This document shows positions 12,065 to 22,226 of a DNA stretch of 64,000 nt, in pieces. Origin of the DNA: Corynespora cassiicola (taxonomy: Eukaryota > Ascomycota > Dothideomycetes > Pleosporales > Corynesporascaceae); assembly GCA_022059125.1 (NCBI GenBank), contig JAEUWY010000005.1, forward strand, positions 496,001 to 560,000. Direction: 5' to 3'. The notes under the pieces were generated by a model that did no database searches, had not been told where the DNA came from, and was given only the letters and a program-made list of their open reading frames with translations. The first letter of the stretch is position 1; every line of letters begins with the position of its first letter. A program made the position numbers and the translations under genes.

Positions 12065-12805
12065 ATGAACCACGTCGCAACACTCCTTGGCGCATACTCC
12101 AATTCTGCCGATAATTCAAACCCTGAGGACGGGTTAAAGCGCCCTCGCCAGGTTGCTGAACAAGAGTACACTACCCAGAGCAGGAGAGCGAGAAGAGAAG
12201 CAGGCTACCAAAAGCAACGCCTTCAATACACTCCAAAAAAGCGTTCTCTGCCGGCCTCACTTCACAAGCACGTTTCAGCTCATATAAAGATCCGCGAAGT
12301 CTGTGGGATTGACGGTTGCATCTACACCCCTTCAACCTACGTGCAGCTCAAGCAGCACCGCGCAACTTTCTACAGCACTGTTGAAAAGAAAGCCACCGGT
12401 TCAAAGCCGACTTTTGCATGCAACCAATGCGATGTCATATGCTCTAACTCATGAAATCTGCGAAAGCATGATAGGGGCCAACAAGAGAATAATTGGGAGC
12501 AATACAGGCACATGAAGCGACACCATACCCATGACTGTGATGGTGTTCAACAGACGGTCATTGTTTATCCTGGGGCCAGCTACAACTACCGCAGGAACCC
12601 ATCAATAATATTACGGCATACTCGCAGGTATCACCCAGGCCAAAGAAATTGTAAATTTCGCCAACGACTTTGGTCCCTCTATTTTCCGGGGATTCTCAAA
12701 CAACTCGTTCAACCTAGGGATGATGATACTGGCTTTCTCATTCCTTTCGTCGGTAATCCGTCTTCTCCCTATATAATCAATCACTTTGACAAGGCCAGCA
12801 CATAG
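12065..12805 (+). pseudogene. C2H2 zinc-finger gene interrupted by one in-frame TGA
   Basis: A 247-codon frame from an ATG at 12065 to 12805 is broken once, by TGA at 12452-12454. Before the stop there is a basic region and two Cys pairs: VCGIDGCIYTPSTYVQLKQH and FACNQCDVICSNS. Directly after the stop, in the same frame, come NLRKHDRGQ and HMKRHH, which supply the His part of the second finger. The frame then stays open for 117 codons. The stop therefore cuts through a zinc finger at a position where Arg or a similar residue would fit (CGA to TGA is a one-base change). No splice pair of reasonable length removes it. It is either a recent pseudogene, a short truncated protein, or a sequencing error. 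The finger spacing is somewhat degenerate, so the family assignment is moderate. Confidence 0.6.
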
Positions 12806-13451
12806 CCTTTCTCGAATGAAGAAAGTTGATTATGAAGCCGACACAGCATTAAGTGGCCGTTATGGAAAAAAAAGCGCCAAATCTCGGAGCTACCCTCTTC
12901 CTGTACAATAAAATTACTGTGAGGCGTTGAATACAAGAGAGCAAAATAGAGATAATGTATTAAAAAAATCCAATGATTGAAGAAAGTCGAAGAAGTAGCA
13001 ATTAGTAAGTATTATGTATATATGCATTTTCGATGAAGGCGGGTAGCCTCGGATCCTACATGTACGCAGGTACTCTAGGTACCTTATCTGTGTGGCGTTG
13101 TCATGTGGGCAAGCAAGGATTCAGCTCAAAAGCGAGGGAAAGAAAAAAAAGACGCACAATCATCATCAATCATCACAGCAAATATTCGTACAAAAAACTA
13201 ACCGGAAAGTAGGTAATATACAAGGTTTGTTGTTGTGGTTGTTGTTGTTGTTGTTGATCATCGTAATACGTTCCTTGGGTATTCTTCGTAATAATGCAAA
13301 TGTCTGCATGTGCACATATCCTCTGTTGATGCTCCCCAAGACCAGCCAAGTGCGGTCGTAGCTAACACCTTTACCAAAGCCGCCGCCGCCGTCTATGGTC
13401 GTGGCACCCATAAATCTTCGCAGTATGTCAAAACGTATGCACAAGATGTCA
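12806..13451. other. Intergenic region downstream of the phosphatase gene
   Basis: AT-rich around 12,830-13,020, with a GTT/TTG-rich microsatellite near 13,224-13,256. Part of it is probably the 3' UTR of the minus-strand phosphatase gene. No gene is seen. Confidence 0.5.
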
Positions 13452-14999
13452 CTACAGGAAGTATTCGCCGCGCGTTCCCCTTCCTGCCGGGACCGCTCTA
13501 CGATGGTCTGGCACCGCGTTGAAAATCTTGAAGTCGGGCTTCAGGTCCTCTTCCAGATTCATAATGGAGGCTACGTTACCGCAGCGGTAACAGTAGTTGG
13601 GGGCCGACCAGACGGTGACGACGTCCTGGTCCTTGAAATGATACTACGCCGTGTTAGCACATGCAATATAATCAAGCGAGTCGATGGACAGACTTTGTAG
13701 CCTTCGTTGACCAGCTGATGGGCTCGAGCGATGAGCTGAAGTCCGTTTACGTGGTTGAACTAGTAGACGATCAGTATCGATTGATCCAATGGACGCGGCG
13801 AGTGCACACACCTCTGAGGCGACCTTGTCCCCAAACAACCAACCAGCGCCACGCGGCGAGACGGCCCATGTATCGACGTCTTCTGGATCACTCCAGACCA
13901 AGTCGCAGAATGCGCCTTCGTGGGGGATCTCTTGAGCTCTTGCCACCACGCGGATCTGGTCCAAGGTTCGGATTTCTGGGCTCAGCCCTCCGTGCACACA
14001 AAGCACTTTTCCGTCGACGACAGCTGCCAGAGCCAAGAAATCAAAGACTTGACAGCAAGCCTTCCATACCGAAGCATTGCCGTACTTTGTCTGACACTCC
14101 TCATAGAAGCCATAAACTTGGGTGATCTGTCTCGACTCGTGGTTTCCGCGAACAAGCGTTACTTGATCGGGGAATCTAGATGCTGTTAGACGCGCGTTCT
14201 AGTGCGGGTGGTGCAGAGTGAACTGACTTGGCCTTCAGGCACATAAGCAGGGTGAAGGTCTCCAGGCTGAAATATCCGCGGTCGACAAAATCGCCTAGGA
14301 AGATGTAATTTTGTTGGCCATGGAAATTGGTCGAGGACGTGACCGTGTTTCGCCTGGATCCCGCCTGAGAGTCGCTCTCTGTGCTGCGCCTGCCGGTGAT
14401 GCTTCGACTCCGTCCGCGCTCTTCGTCTTCGTCGTCTTCGTCCTCCTCGCCCTCGTTGGGACTGACGGGGCCGGTGTAGTTTGCGTCGCGCTGGAACCGC
14501 CTCTTCATCTTCCGCTTTGCCTTGGGATCGGTTATGGTGGTGGGCGGCTCAATGTCCGCGGCAGTGATGGCGTTGGCGGGCACGACGGGCGCGACCGGAG
14601 GGGTAGGGGTGTCGCTGGGCATACCTCCGGCAACGCGAAACAGCTCGAGAAGATCGTAGAACTGGCCGTGGATGTCGCCGCATACTGTGACAGGGGTGCG
14701 GACGGGCTGGATGTTTGATTCTGGGGTGGGTTAGGGGCTGTCATACGGGCAGACGAGTGCGCAATATCAGACTCGAACTCGACGCGCGGGGCGGCGCTGG
14801 AGGGACCAAGCCCCCACGACGCGCCAGACGAAGACGACTTACCTTCCATCAGACACTCCTTGACGATCTCGCACAAGCGCTTCATGTCGGCCTCGGGCAG
14901 GTACTTGCACTGTTTCGCCTGCTCCAGCCACTCGTCGGGCCCCGCGCCCTTGGAGAGGCGTGCGGGCCCGGGCTGCGGGACATCGCTGTCTTTCCCCAT
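13452..14999 (-). CDS. SIT4: Ser/Thr protein phosphatase, SIT4/PP6 catalytic subunit
   Basis: A PPP-family metallophosphatase catalytic subunit of the PP6 (yeast Sit4, Aspergillus SitA) type, acting in cell-cycle and nutrient signalling with SAP-type regulatory subunits. I derive five exons: 14999-14843, 14720-14228, 14175-13812, 13759-13694 and 13643-13452, giving 423 aa. Landmarks in order are [20 protein letters not shown], the metal-site motifs GDIHG, GDFVDRG and RGNHES, then [29 protein letters not shown] and the C-terminal EYFL, which is methylated in this family. [14 protein letters not shown] and [12 protein letters not shown] point to PP6 rather than PP2A, PP4 or PPG1. A Ser/acid-rich insert of about 110 residues separates GDIHG from GDFVDRG and accounts for the size above about 305 aa. 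It is divergent from UPF3. Confidence 0.95.
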
Positions 15000-15684
15000 G
15001 GTGTAGAACCGTGAACTGGTCGGTCAGGGCCGGCGCAAAGAGGACTGGACGGGTGGAATCAGGGCCGACGGCGCAGCAATGGCAGGACAGAGGGCGGGAG
15101 TCGTGTGACAGGGCGGGTTATCAGACGTGACGTAGCGGGGGGCAGCGAGGGCATGTGTTGAGGGCGTCGAGCAGGCGGGCGGGCGTGCGGGCGTCGAAAA
15201 CGATGGTGCGATGGCAGTCTCAGCGAGTCCGGCAGCAGGCATGCATGATGAGGTGGAAACGGGACGTGCAGGTGTTCTGTGAGGTTGCGGGCAGCGAGTG
15301 GCAGCTGCACCACACTGGGCTCGTCTCGGCGCTTGCATGCCCGAGTTGTCCCACTCGGGCAGGCGGTGAGGCTGGCATTCATTCTTTCGCCCTCCGCCAT
15401 CCACCCTGCCCTGCCCTGCCCTGCCCTGCCCTGTGCTGGTCCATTGTCTGCTCAGCACCCGTCGCAAACGCCTGGCCCAACGACCCGCGACTGCCTGCCG
15501 CCCGCGCCCCACGACCGCGATTCCTGGCGCTGCGCTGACCCGCCCGACCGCGCCCAGACGACGCCTTCCAATGTCGACCGCACCTACAAATTGCCCTCGT
15601 CCCCGCCGCGAAGCCCGCTCCCACTACTCATAACTCGCCGCCCCGTCTCGACGACCCCATCCCGCCCACCACCCCCCGCCCCCG
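15000..15684. promoter_or_regulatory. Bidirectional promoter between SIT4 and UPF3 genes
   Basis: A 685-bp, GC-rich gap between two divergent housekeeping genes; both promoters must lie here. It contains a CCCTG pentamer array at about 15,407-15,432. ORFs on either strand lack domain content and are composition artefacts. Confidence 0.6.
15407..15432. repeat. (CCCTG)n pentanucleotide array
   Basis: Five tandem copies of ccctg with minor edge variation, in the UPF3 5' region upstream of the ATG at 15685. Confidence 0.85.
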
Positions 15685-17566
15685 ATGGCGCCCCAGGCCG
15701 GCCTCAACGGCGTCCTGCCCGTCGCCGTGCTGCAGAAAAATGCCCCCGCCTCAGCACCCCGCGGTCCCAAAGCGGCCCAGCCGCGCCTGAAGCTCACCCT
15801 GCGACGCCTGCCCCCGGGCCTGACCAGGGCCGAGTTCGAGGCCGCCCTGGGCGACGAGTGGAAGCTGGGTGCCGGCAAGATTGACTGGCTCAACTACAGG
15901 AAGGGCAAGATCTCCAGGGAGTGCGTCACAGCCCACCACGCCAGACCTCCCCAGCTAACCCGTCGCCAGTGCTGCCAAACCCTCCCGCCCAACCACTGTA
16001 TACCTCCACGTCACCTCCCAGGCCCACATTTCTCCTCTCGGTGACCGTGTCCGCGAGGTCCCCTTCCAGGATGCCGCCAAATCGTACCAGGACAGTGCCC
16101 TCATCGGCCCCCCCGCTCTCGAGTTCTCGGCTTACCATCGCATCCCCGGAGGCCGCAAGAGGAACGATGCTCGACAGGGAACAATTGACCAGGACCAGGA
16201 ATTCCAGGACTTCCTCGAAAGCCTGACCAACCCCATCACCAAGCCGCCTGCTCCAGAGGCCGACGCGCAAAGGGAGGAGAAGGTCAAGACGACGCCGTTG
16301 ATTGAGGCTCTGCGCGAGAAGAAGGCTAACAAGGAGAAGCCGCAGACCAAGTCGGCTGCTAAGCACGGTCGGGGCGAGCCCAAGGAGGACGCAGCTGACC
16401 GAGCGGAGAAGAAGATACTGGCCAAGCCTGGAAAGGACAGCGCCGCTGGATCCAATGATAAGAACAAGAGGTCCAGCAAGGCAGACAAGGCCGCCAAAGA
16501 GGCTGTCAAGGTGCTCAACAAGGAGGCTTCCAAGGATGCGGACAAGAACGCACTTGCTGCGTCTACTCCAGCCCCCGAGCGCAAGCGCGGCAATGTCAAC
16601 ATTGCCAAATCTATGCTGCAGCGCGACTTGGGCATTGGACCGGCACCTAACCGCCGACGCGGTACCAAACGCGAAATCACGCCCGCCGCCCAGGACTCTG
16701 GAGCTCAGCCAGAGGAGCCGGCAACCGGGAAGCAAAAGGCAAAGGAAACGCCTGTCGCCCCTGCAGGCCCCACGGCAGCCGTTGCTGCATCTTCAGAAAA
16801 GACTGCCCCCGCCTCTCCCAAGAAGGAGCGACCAACCCGCGCGGAGCGCCGCGCCTTCAAGGCCTCCTTGGCGGACAAAACAAATTCCAAGAACGCCGGC
16901 GAAGATGGCAAAGGACAGGCCAAGGGAGCAGCCCCTGCCCCGACAATCCTCAAGAAGCCTGCCCAAACCCCCACGGCCCCCAAGGGACCGGCTGCCGCGC
17001 GCGCTCCACCCACTGAACCTGCTGCTGCCCGCAACGGTCAATCTCAATCGCAAGCGACCCCAGCAAAGGCGGAACAATCACGCCCAGCTGCCTCCACGTC
17101 GGCCCAGACGGTACCTGCCTCTCCGGCCCCTGCCCCCACGAGCCGCCAGGCTTTCTTGAAACATGCCAATGCATCTCAGGGCATCACTGAGCCCCTTATC
17201 GAAGAGGCCCTAAAGGCATTTGGAACCATCGAGAAGGTCGAGATTGACAAGCGCAAGGGATTTGCCTATGTCGATTTCGTCGAGCCCGAAGGCCTCCAGA
17301 AGGCAATTGCCGCAAGCCCTGTCAAGGTCGCTCAGGGTGCTGTTCAAGTTCTCGAGAGGAAGGAGAAGGTTGTCCGTAATCGACCAGTCCATGGACCTCC
17401 AACCGGACCCGCTCGCGGCCGTGGAGGATTCGGCCCTCGTGGCCGTGGACGCGGAGGTGCGAGGGGTGGAGGTCACGCTGCATCCAACACTGGAGGCAGC
17501 GAAGCAGCCTCATCTCCTGTGCCTGCTCCAGCTGCCGTGGCCGCCGGTGGCGATGCCGCGACCTGA
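15685..17566 (+). CDS. UPF3: UPF3-type nonsense-mediated mRNA decay factor with extra RRM-like and RGG regions
   Basis: A Upf3/Smg4-domain protein that links UPF2 to mRNPs in nonsense-mediated decay, shuttling between nucleus and cytoplasm. Exon 1 is 15685-15920, the intron 15921-15969 (49 nt) and exon 2 15970-17566; the product is 610 aa. Residues about 35-190 form the Smg4_UPF3 domain: LKLTLRRLPPGLTRAEFEAA, KIDWLNYRKGK, then across the junction RPTTVYLHV, FQDAAKSYQD and LEFSAYHRIPGG. Residues about 210-460 are Lys/Ala/Pro-rich and disordered. Residues about 472-544 look like a second RRM (LIEEALKAFGTIEKVEIDKR, KGFAYVDFVEP), and 561-580 is an RGG-type Arg/Gly tract. The fungal proteins have this extended tail; yeast Upf3 is shorter. 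The start is the ATG in the only frame that opens the domain. Confidence 0.92.
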
Positions 17567-18272
17567 GAGTATAATGTATTCCGAACAACATATCCACAGT
17601 CCTCGGGATTCCGGCCCCCGAGCCATGTTGGCTCATAGAGCAGCCTCGAGTATATCCAAACGATATCACATAGCCCGCCCCAGCCAATTCAACGGTCTTT
17701 TTGTATAAGCTACCACGGCCCCATCCGACCACGTTGGCGGACCTCATAATCCCTTCGGACATAGCTACAGGCCGGATATGTTTCCGGGGATATCGGAAAG
17801 CTTCATCATGGTACCGTGGCATGTGATAGAAGGTATGGAGAGGAGAGGTCGATGGCACGCCTATTTTCAGCGAGAAGGGCATGATAGCTAGTTGCAGGTT
17901 AGCCAGATCAGTAGCAGATAGCGACATAGGCGTATATGACTCGTGTTTGAGTGCACCGAAGGTTTTACCCACTAGGGGCTTGGGGCTCGGGCGAGTGATG
18001 TGGAATGTGTCTCTTCTTTGATTTGAAAAAATGCCCCATGCGCGGGTATGTTTGTGTATACATGCAGGAGGAGCGCATCCATGTCTTATGCCGACCAACC
18101 GACCTAATCCCGCCCACAATAATAACGCCAATGCTAAACTTGGTCTAATCCAATGCGACAGAAATCGGGCCCAACCGTTTGAGGCAGTCCTCTCTCGCTC
18201 TATACAGGCACATCTGTCTGTCCGTTCTTTCCTTCCAGCTCTTCAACACCTCTTCCCCACAATCGTCACGCT
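17567..18272. other. Convergent 3' intergenic region, UPF3 / carrier
   Basis: A 3'-3' gap of about 0.7 kb. It holds the UPF3 and carrier 3' UTRs; no coding content is recognised. Confidence 0.5.
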
Positions 18273-19566
18273 TTATATCCCCAGATAATACTTGCCCCTC
18301 TCATACACAAAGAAGCTCGTGGCGGCCATGGGAATCACCTTGACGTAGCCAATGGTGAGCCCGACGAAGAAGCCCCGCCACCCACGCTCGACGTAGATCC
18401 TGCGTGCCACCTCGGCGATGCTGAGGCGGTGCCCATCACCGACCACGCCGCCGACCTGCATGCGCCGCCGGATGACCTCGAGCGGGTACGAGACAGTCTG
18501 CGAGAAGAAGCCCGCGAAACCGCCCGCGCCGAGCTCGGCCCAGTAGCGCAGCTGCGCAGGCTTGTAGGTGGTGGTTGCCGACTCCTCACGGGACGTGTGC
18601 GGGAGCGTCGTGTACTTTGCGAGCAGGGGGACGCGCAGGACGTCGGACATTGTGTCGTGGGCGAGGAATGAGGCGCCGGCGTAGGGTATCATGCCGAGCA
18701 TGGTGGGAGAGAAGCCACGGAAGAAGTTTGCGAGGCCATAGCGCGGGGCGATGTTCTCCACGACTGAGGTGGTGGCAGCGGATACGGGGTTAGAGGGGTG
18801 GTGCGCCGTCGTTGGGGGGTGCTCGTTGTAGATTTTCTTGACTATGGAGCGCAGGGTCGAGCGTTGCTCCGACCGCGTTTCAAAGGCAAGGCGCACCCTG
18901 ATCACTTCTAGGGGGTATGTGAAGAAGACAGATACCATGCCAGCGAGGGAGCCGGAAGTAAAGCGACGGATCGGCGTCTCCTGGGCTTTCGTCTTGATAA
19001 ATGTTCTGCGAATCTGCTCGTATGCGAGGAACTTTATGCCGGCGTAGGGAAAGATACGAAGTAATGTTGCGGAGTGGCCTTTGAAGAGACCACCGAGGCC
19101 AGCCTGGCTGTAAATCTCGCGCATCGCTATAGGGAGCCCACTCCATGACCCAGCGTACTTTGCGAAGTTGGGATTACTTGTTTGGAAGAGGATTTTCACG
19201 CGGTCGAGGGGACCGACTACCGTTTTGCCCTGTTGATATAAAGATCAGTTTACAAAACTGTTGTCAATCATATACCGGAGGGTTATGAATAAGTAAATGG
19301 CAACATACAGCACACCCGGCCAAACCTCCCGCTAGCCCGCTCTTTATCACATACTCGGTGCTCCGCTTGTCCACCTTCCTACGCGGCGAGTCGGAGGCCA
19401 TGTTGTCTTTCTTGTCCTTCGCCGAAACTACCGCCTCCTCATCTGTGGGACATATTGGCGGCTGCCTCTTGCTACTCTGTGTCGTGTGCGCAGTGAGGGT
19501 TGTTTGCGCCGCGGTCATGATTCGGGAAGGATCGTCCGCGGCATTGTTTACGAGGGGAGAGGACAT
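18273..19566 (-). CDS. LEU5: Mitochondrial carrier, Leu5/CoA-transporter type (SLC25A16/A42-like)
   Basis: An inner-membrane mitochondrial carrier of the Leu5 subgroup, implicated in CoA accumulation in the matrix. Exons are 19566-19309 and 19229-18273, giving 404 aa. Three carrier repeats carry the signature PX[DE]XX[KR]: PLDRVK just after the junction, YPLEVIRVR in the second and YPLEVIRRR in the third. Other marks are SGLAGGLAGCA before the intron, IFPYAGIKFLAYEQ, GMIPYAGASFLAHD and IPMAATSFFVYERGKYY. The disordered N-terminus of about 75 aa is typical of filamentous fungal orthologues. The frame runs back to 19611 only from a GTG, so the ATG at 19566 is preferred. Subgroup assignment rests on the overall pattern, so the exact substrate is less certain than the family. 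Confidence 0.88.
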
Positions 19567-20234
19567 GCAAGAGAGTTGTGGGAAGCGCGCTCTACTAGTA
19601 CATGGGCGCACGCGGTGCTATCTGCGAGTGTGATTGTATGGTTCGGTGTGGAGTAGGGAGGCGGTGATTAGAAAGAGTGAGGCCGTGTGTGGAACGGCTT
19701 CTCCCATGACGTTTGGCAGCCGAGGTGAGATCTCGGGCGTTCCGGAAAAGCTTAGCGCCGACGGAAGCCGCCCGCCCATGCGGCAAACACCTTTGTACCT
19801 GAAGGTACTATAACCGCACCACAACACCGTAAACAGCCTACAAAAACTGACTGGTGCTTCATTTTCCGCCATGGGACGCCCGAAAAAGAAAGTCAAGTTG
19901 GCGCATGTTCATCGGAATCTATGATCCTGAACAAGTTTGCTAAACTCTTAGCCCGGACCCTTGCCCCGCCGCAGGTAATCTATCCACTCCAACGCCACAC
20001 GAGTAGGTTTCCATCCCTGCGATACATTTCTTTTTGTTGTTTTGGTATTTCATTCACCTTCAAATTGCTCTTTGATACCACCACGCGCGACGCTACAGTT
20101 TGAATTCATTGATCACCCCCGCATTTCAACGGACGTCCTTGACGGCCCCACCCATCCCCGGCGAAAAGAATTCCTTTGAGGGTTTCAATAAGCCATCGCA
20201 ACGCCCAAACCTATTTTTGACCCCTGAATTACCG
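19567..20234. promoter_or_regulatory. Divergent promoter/5' leader between carrier and MT-A70 genes
   Basis: The gap between two divergent genes. An ATG at 19871 opens a 17-codon frame (MGRPKKKVK...), and the ATG at 19921 opens a frame ending at a good donor (cag|gtaatc, about 19,974). The acceptor ctacag at 20,098 leads into the MT-A70 frame, but these ATGs do not join in phase, so a 5'-UTR intron or an unidentified first exon is likely. Confidence 0.45.
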
Positions 20235-21707
20235 ATGGAACTAACAGCCAGGGTCAGGGCCATGTCCATTGATGAGGACGGTCCACATGGAATTCCACGG
20301 ACTTCAATACTCCACCAGAACCCGCAGCGTGATGTGATACTCATCGATATTCCCACATCCATCGCTGTAGCCCAGGGTCGTTCCGGCCATCTACTCTCAA
20401 CTAAACCTTTGGATGCACCCATTCCACTTGTTACGGGCCGGGAGCCAAAGACACCAAAGGCCCAGGCTCACACAGCTCAGCAAGTAGCTGGCGTAGACAA
20501 GCACGCCGAATACAAGATCGACATACAGCAAGCATTGCACGAGATACGTAATCATGTCTCCAAGTGGTGCTTGCCGCGAAACCTCCCGGCTCAGGGTCCA
20601 CAACTCAGGTCAACGGGTCAGGCGCAGGAGAATCGGGATGACGGTATGGACATTGACGACCCGGACACGGAACTTTGGGAGCGGCTGCACGAGTGGTCAG
20701 CTGTTCCTGAAAGCAAGGGACCAGTCAATGATAACACTTTCGACTTCCAGCAAATGATGGCTTCTCTTGGTGCGACCTCCGAATTTGATGCAACCTCAGG
20801 CGGCGCCATGGCACAGCGATGGCTCATGTCGTACCAACCCGCACGCGATGTCCACGGTAGAAAAGATGATTCACAGGGGTCAACCAACAAGCCTTGGATG
20901 TCTTACTTTCACAATCCAGAAGAGCATGCAGTGGACTTGTCCGTCTTCGGAAATGCGTCTGATTCAGGTCACAATGTCCCAAAGTACAGTTTCAGGATCC
21001 CTCCCCAGGCCAGCTTCTTCTTATATGACGCAAACCATCCGAATGCGTTTCGTACCAGGTTCCGTCAGGTCACCGATGACTACAATCTTCCGCGGCACTT
21101 CGACCTAGTCGTCATGGATCCGCCTTGGCCTAATAGGTCTGCCAAGCGTAAGGGTGCCTATGAGGACAAGGGAGGTATGCCACATATCAAGAGGATGCTT
21201 CTCAGGATGAACATTGACAGCTACTTTGAACAAAACGCTCTGGTCGGAATTTGGATCACCAACAAGGAAGCGTTGCGACATCACGTCCTTGGCCCCGGCG
21301 GACTCTTCGAGAAGTGGAATGTTCAGTTGATTGAGGAGTGGATCTGGGTGAAGACCACCACTAAAGGAGATCCCATGTTTGAAATTGAGAATCCCCTTAG
21401 GAAGCCGTATGAGGTATTTCTTCTTGGAAGAGCCGCTCCCAACACGTGGACTAGGATGGGGCCGGCGCCTTTCATCAAAAAGAGGGTCATCGCAGCCGTA
21501 CCAGACGTTCACTCTCGAAAGCCGTGTCTGAAAGAGCTGCTAGAACCGTACATGCCTGATGTCTACGACTATACTGCGCTGGAAGTCTTTTCTCGGTATC
21601 TAGTTACTGGCTGGACGTCGTGGGGAAATGAGGTCATCAAGTTCAACTGGGATAAGTATTGGACTCCAGATGATGTGGAGCAGGCTGGTGGGGATTCAAT
21701 GATGTGA
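20235..21707 (+). CDS. MT-A70 family adenine N6-methyltransferase, METTL4-like
   Basis: A SAM-dependent MT-A70 methyltransferase acting on adenine-N6 in RNA or DNA. The catalytic motif DPPW is at residues 295-298 (LVVMDPPWPNRSAKRKGAYE), followed by LVGIWITNKEA, WNVQLIEEWIWVKTT, NPLRKPYEVFLLGR and SRKPCLKELLEPY. TSILHQNPQRDVILIDIPTS near the N-terminus and the layout around DPPW resemble the METTL4 branch rather than METTL3/IME4 or METTL14/KAR4. I give the first ATG in frame (20235; 490 aa), but the frame is open back to 20076 and an acceptor sits at 20098, so a short upstream exon may supply the true start. No intron is seen in the rest. Whether the target is DNA, snRNA or mRNA cannot be told. 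Confidence 0.85.
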   Translation: MELTARVRAMSIDEDGPHGIPRTSILHQNPQRDVILIDIPTSIAVAQGRSGHLLSTKPLDAPIPLVTGREPKTPKAQAHTAQQVAGVDKHAEYKIDIQQALHEIRNHVSKWCLPRNLPAQGPQLRSTGQAQENRDDGMDIDDPDTELWERLHEWSAVPESKGPVNDNTFDFQQMMASLGATSEFDATSGGAMAQRWLMSYQPARDVHGRKDDSQGSTNKPWMSYFHNPEEHAVDLSVFGNASDSGHNVPKYSFRIPPQASFFLYDANHPNAFRTRFRQVTDDYNLPRHFDLVVMDPPWPNRSAKRKGAYEDKGGMPHIKRMLLRMNIDSYFEQNALVGIWITNKEALRHHVLGPGGLFEKWNVQLIEEWIWVKTTTKGDPMFEIENPLRKPYEVFLLGRAAPNTWTRMGPAPFIKKRVIAAVPDVHSRKPCLKELLEPYMPDVYDYTALEVFSRYLVTGWTSWGNEVIKFNWDKYWTPDDVEQAGGDSMM

Positions 21708-22226
21708 ACTATTCCTGCAATATGACATGTCCTGGAATTTATGAGCTGTTGATCAAGCTTATCAGGACTGGTTTCATGGTGACATGCTTCGCCCTGGCAT
21801 GGTGACACGCCAGCACTGCGATCTGGAAATGCATGGTAGATATTGCCACGCTAGCCAAGTACGCCGAATACATGATCCAAGTTACCTAATCACATGCAAA
21901 ACTTCTTACAGCTAGTCGGCTGGATGTCTCACAATATCACCTTATCGATTCAATGAGTGTACTCTTAACCCGATTGAGGCAACAAGCGGGATCGCCGCGA
22001 GGAACTAGTAGCTTGCAGTATAGGCCAGGATAACTAAACGAGTTACCATCTTGGCCATCCATCAGCAGTCATCATTGGTGAGATTATGGATATCAATGTT
22101 TTCTCAACACGATCCTTCACAAATACGGACCCCTCCCTCGTGCCATCCGACCGTCTTGGCGGGTTGAATCTGTTAAAGGCGTCATATTTACGATCGAAGA
22201 CATTTAAAAACCTTGACGTTTTCATA
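21708..22226. other. Intergenic region between MT-A70 and P450 genes
   Basis: A tandem gap of about 0.5 kb that should hold the P450 promoter. The P450 frame is open back to 22086, but the extra residues precede the membrane anchor and look like leader. Confidence 0.5.

Noticed and set aside
15926..16735. 269-aa minus-strand ORF
   Set aside because: Antisense to the UPF3 gene.
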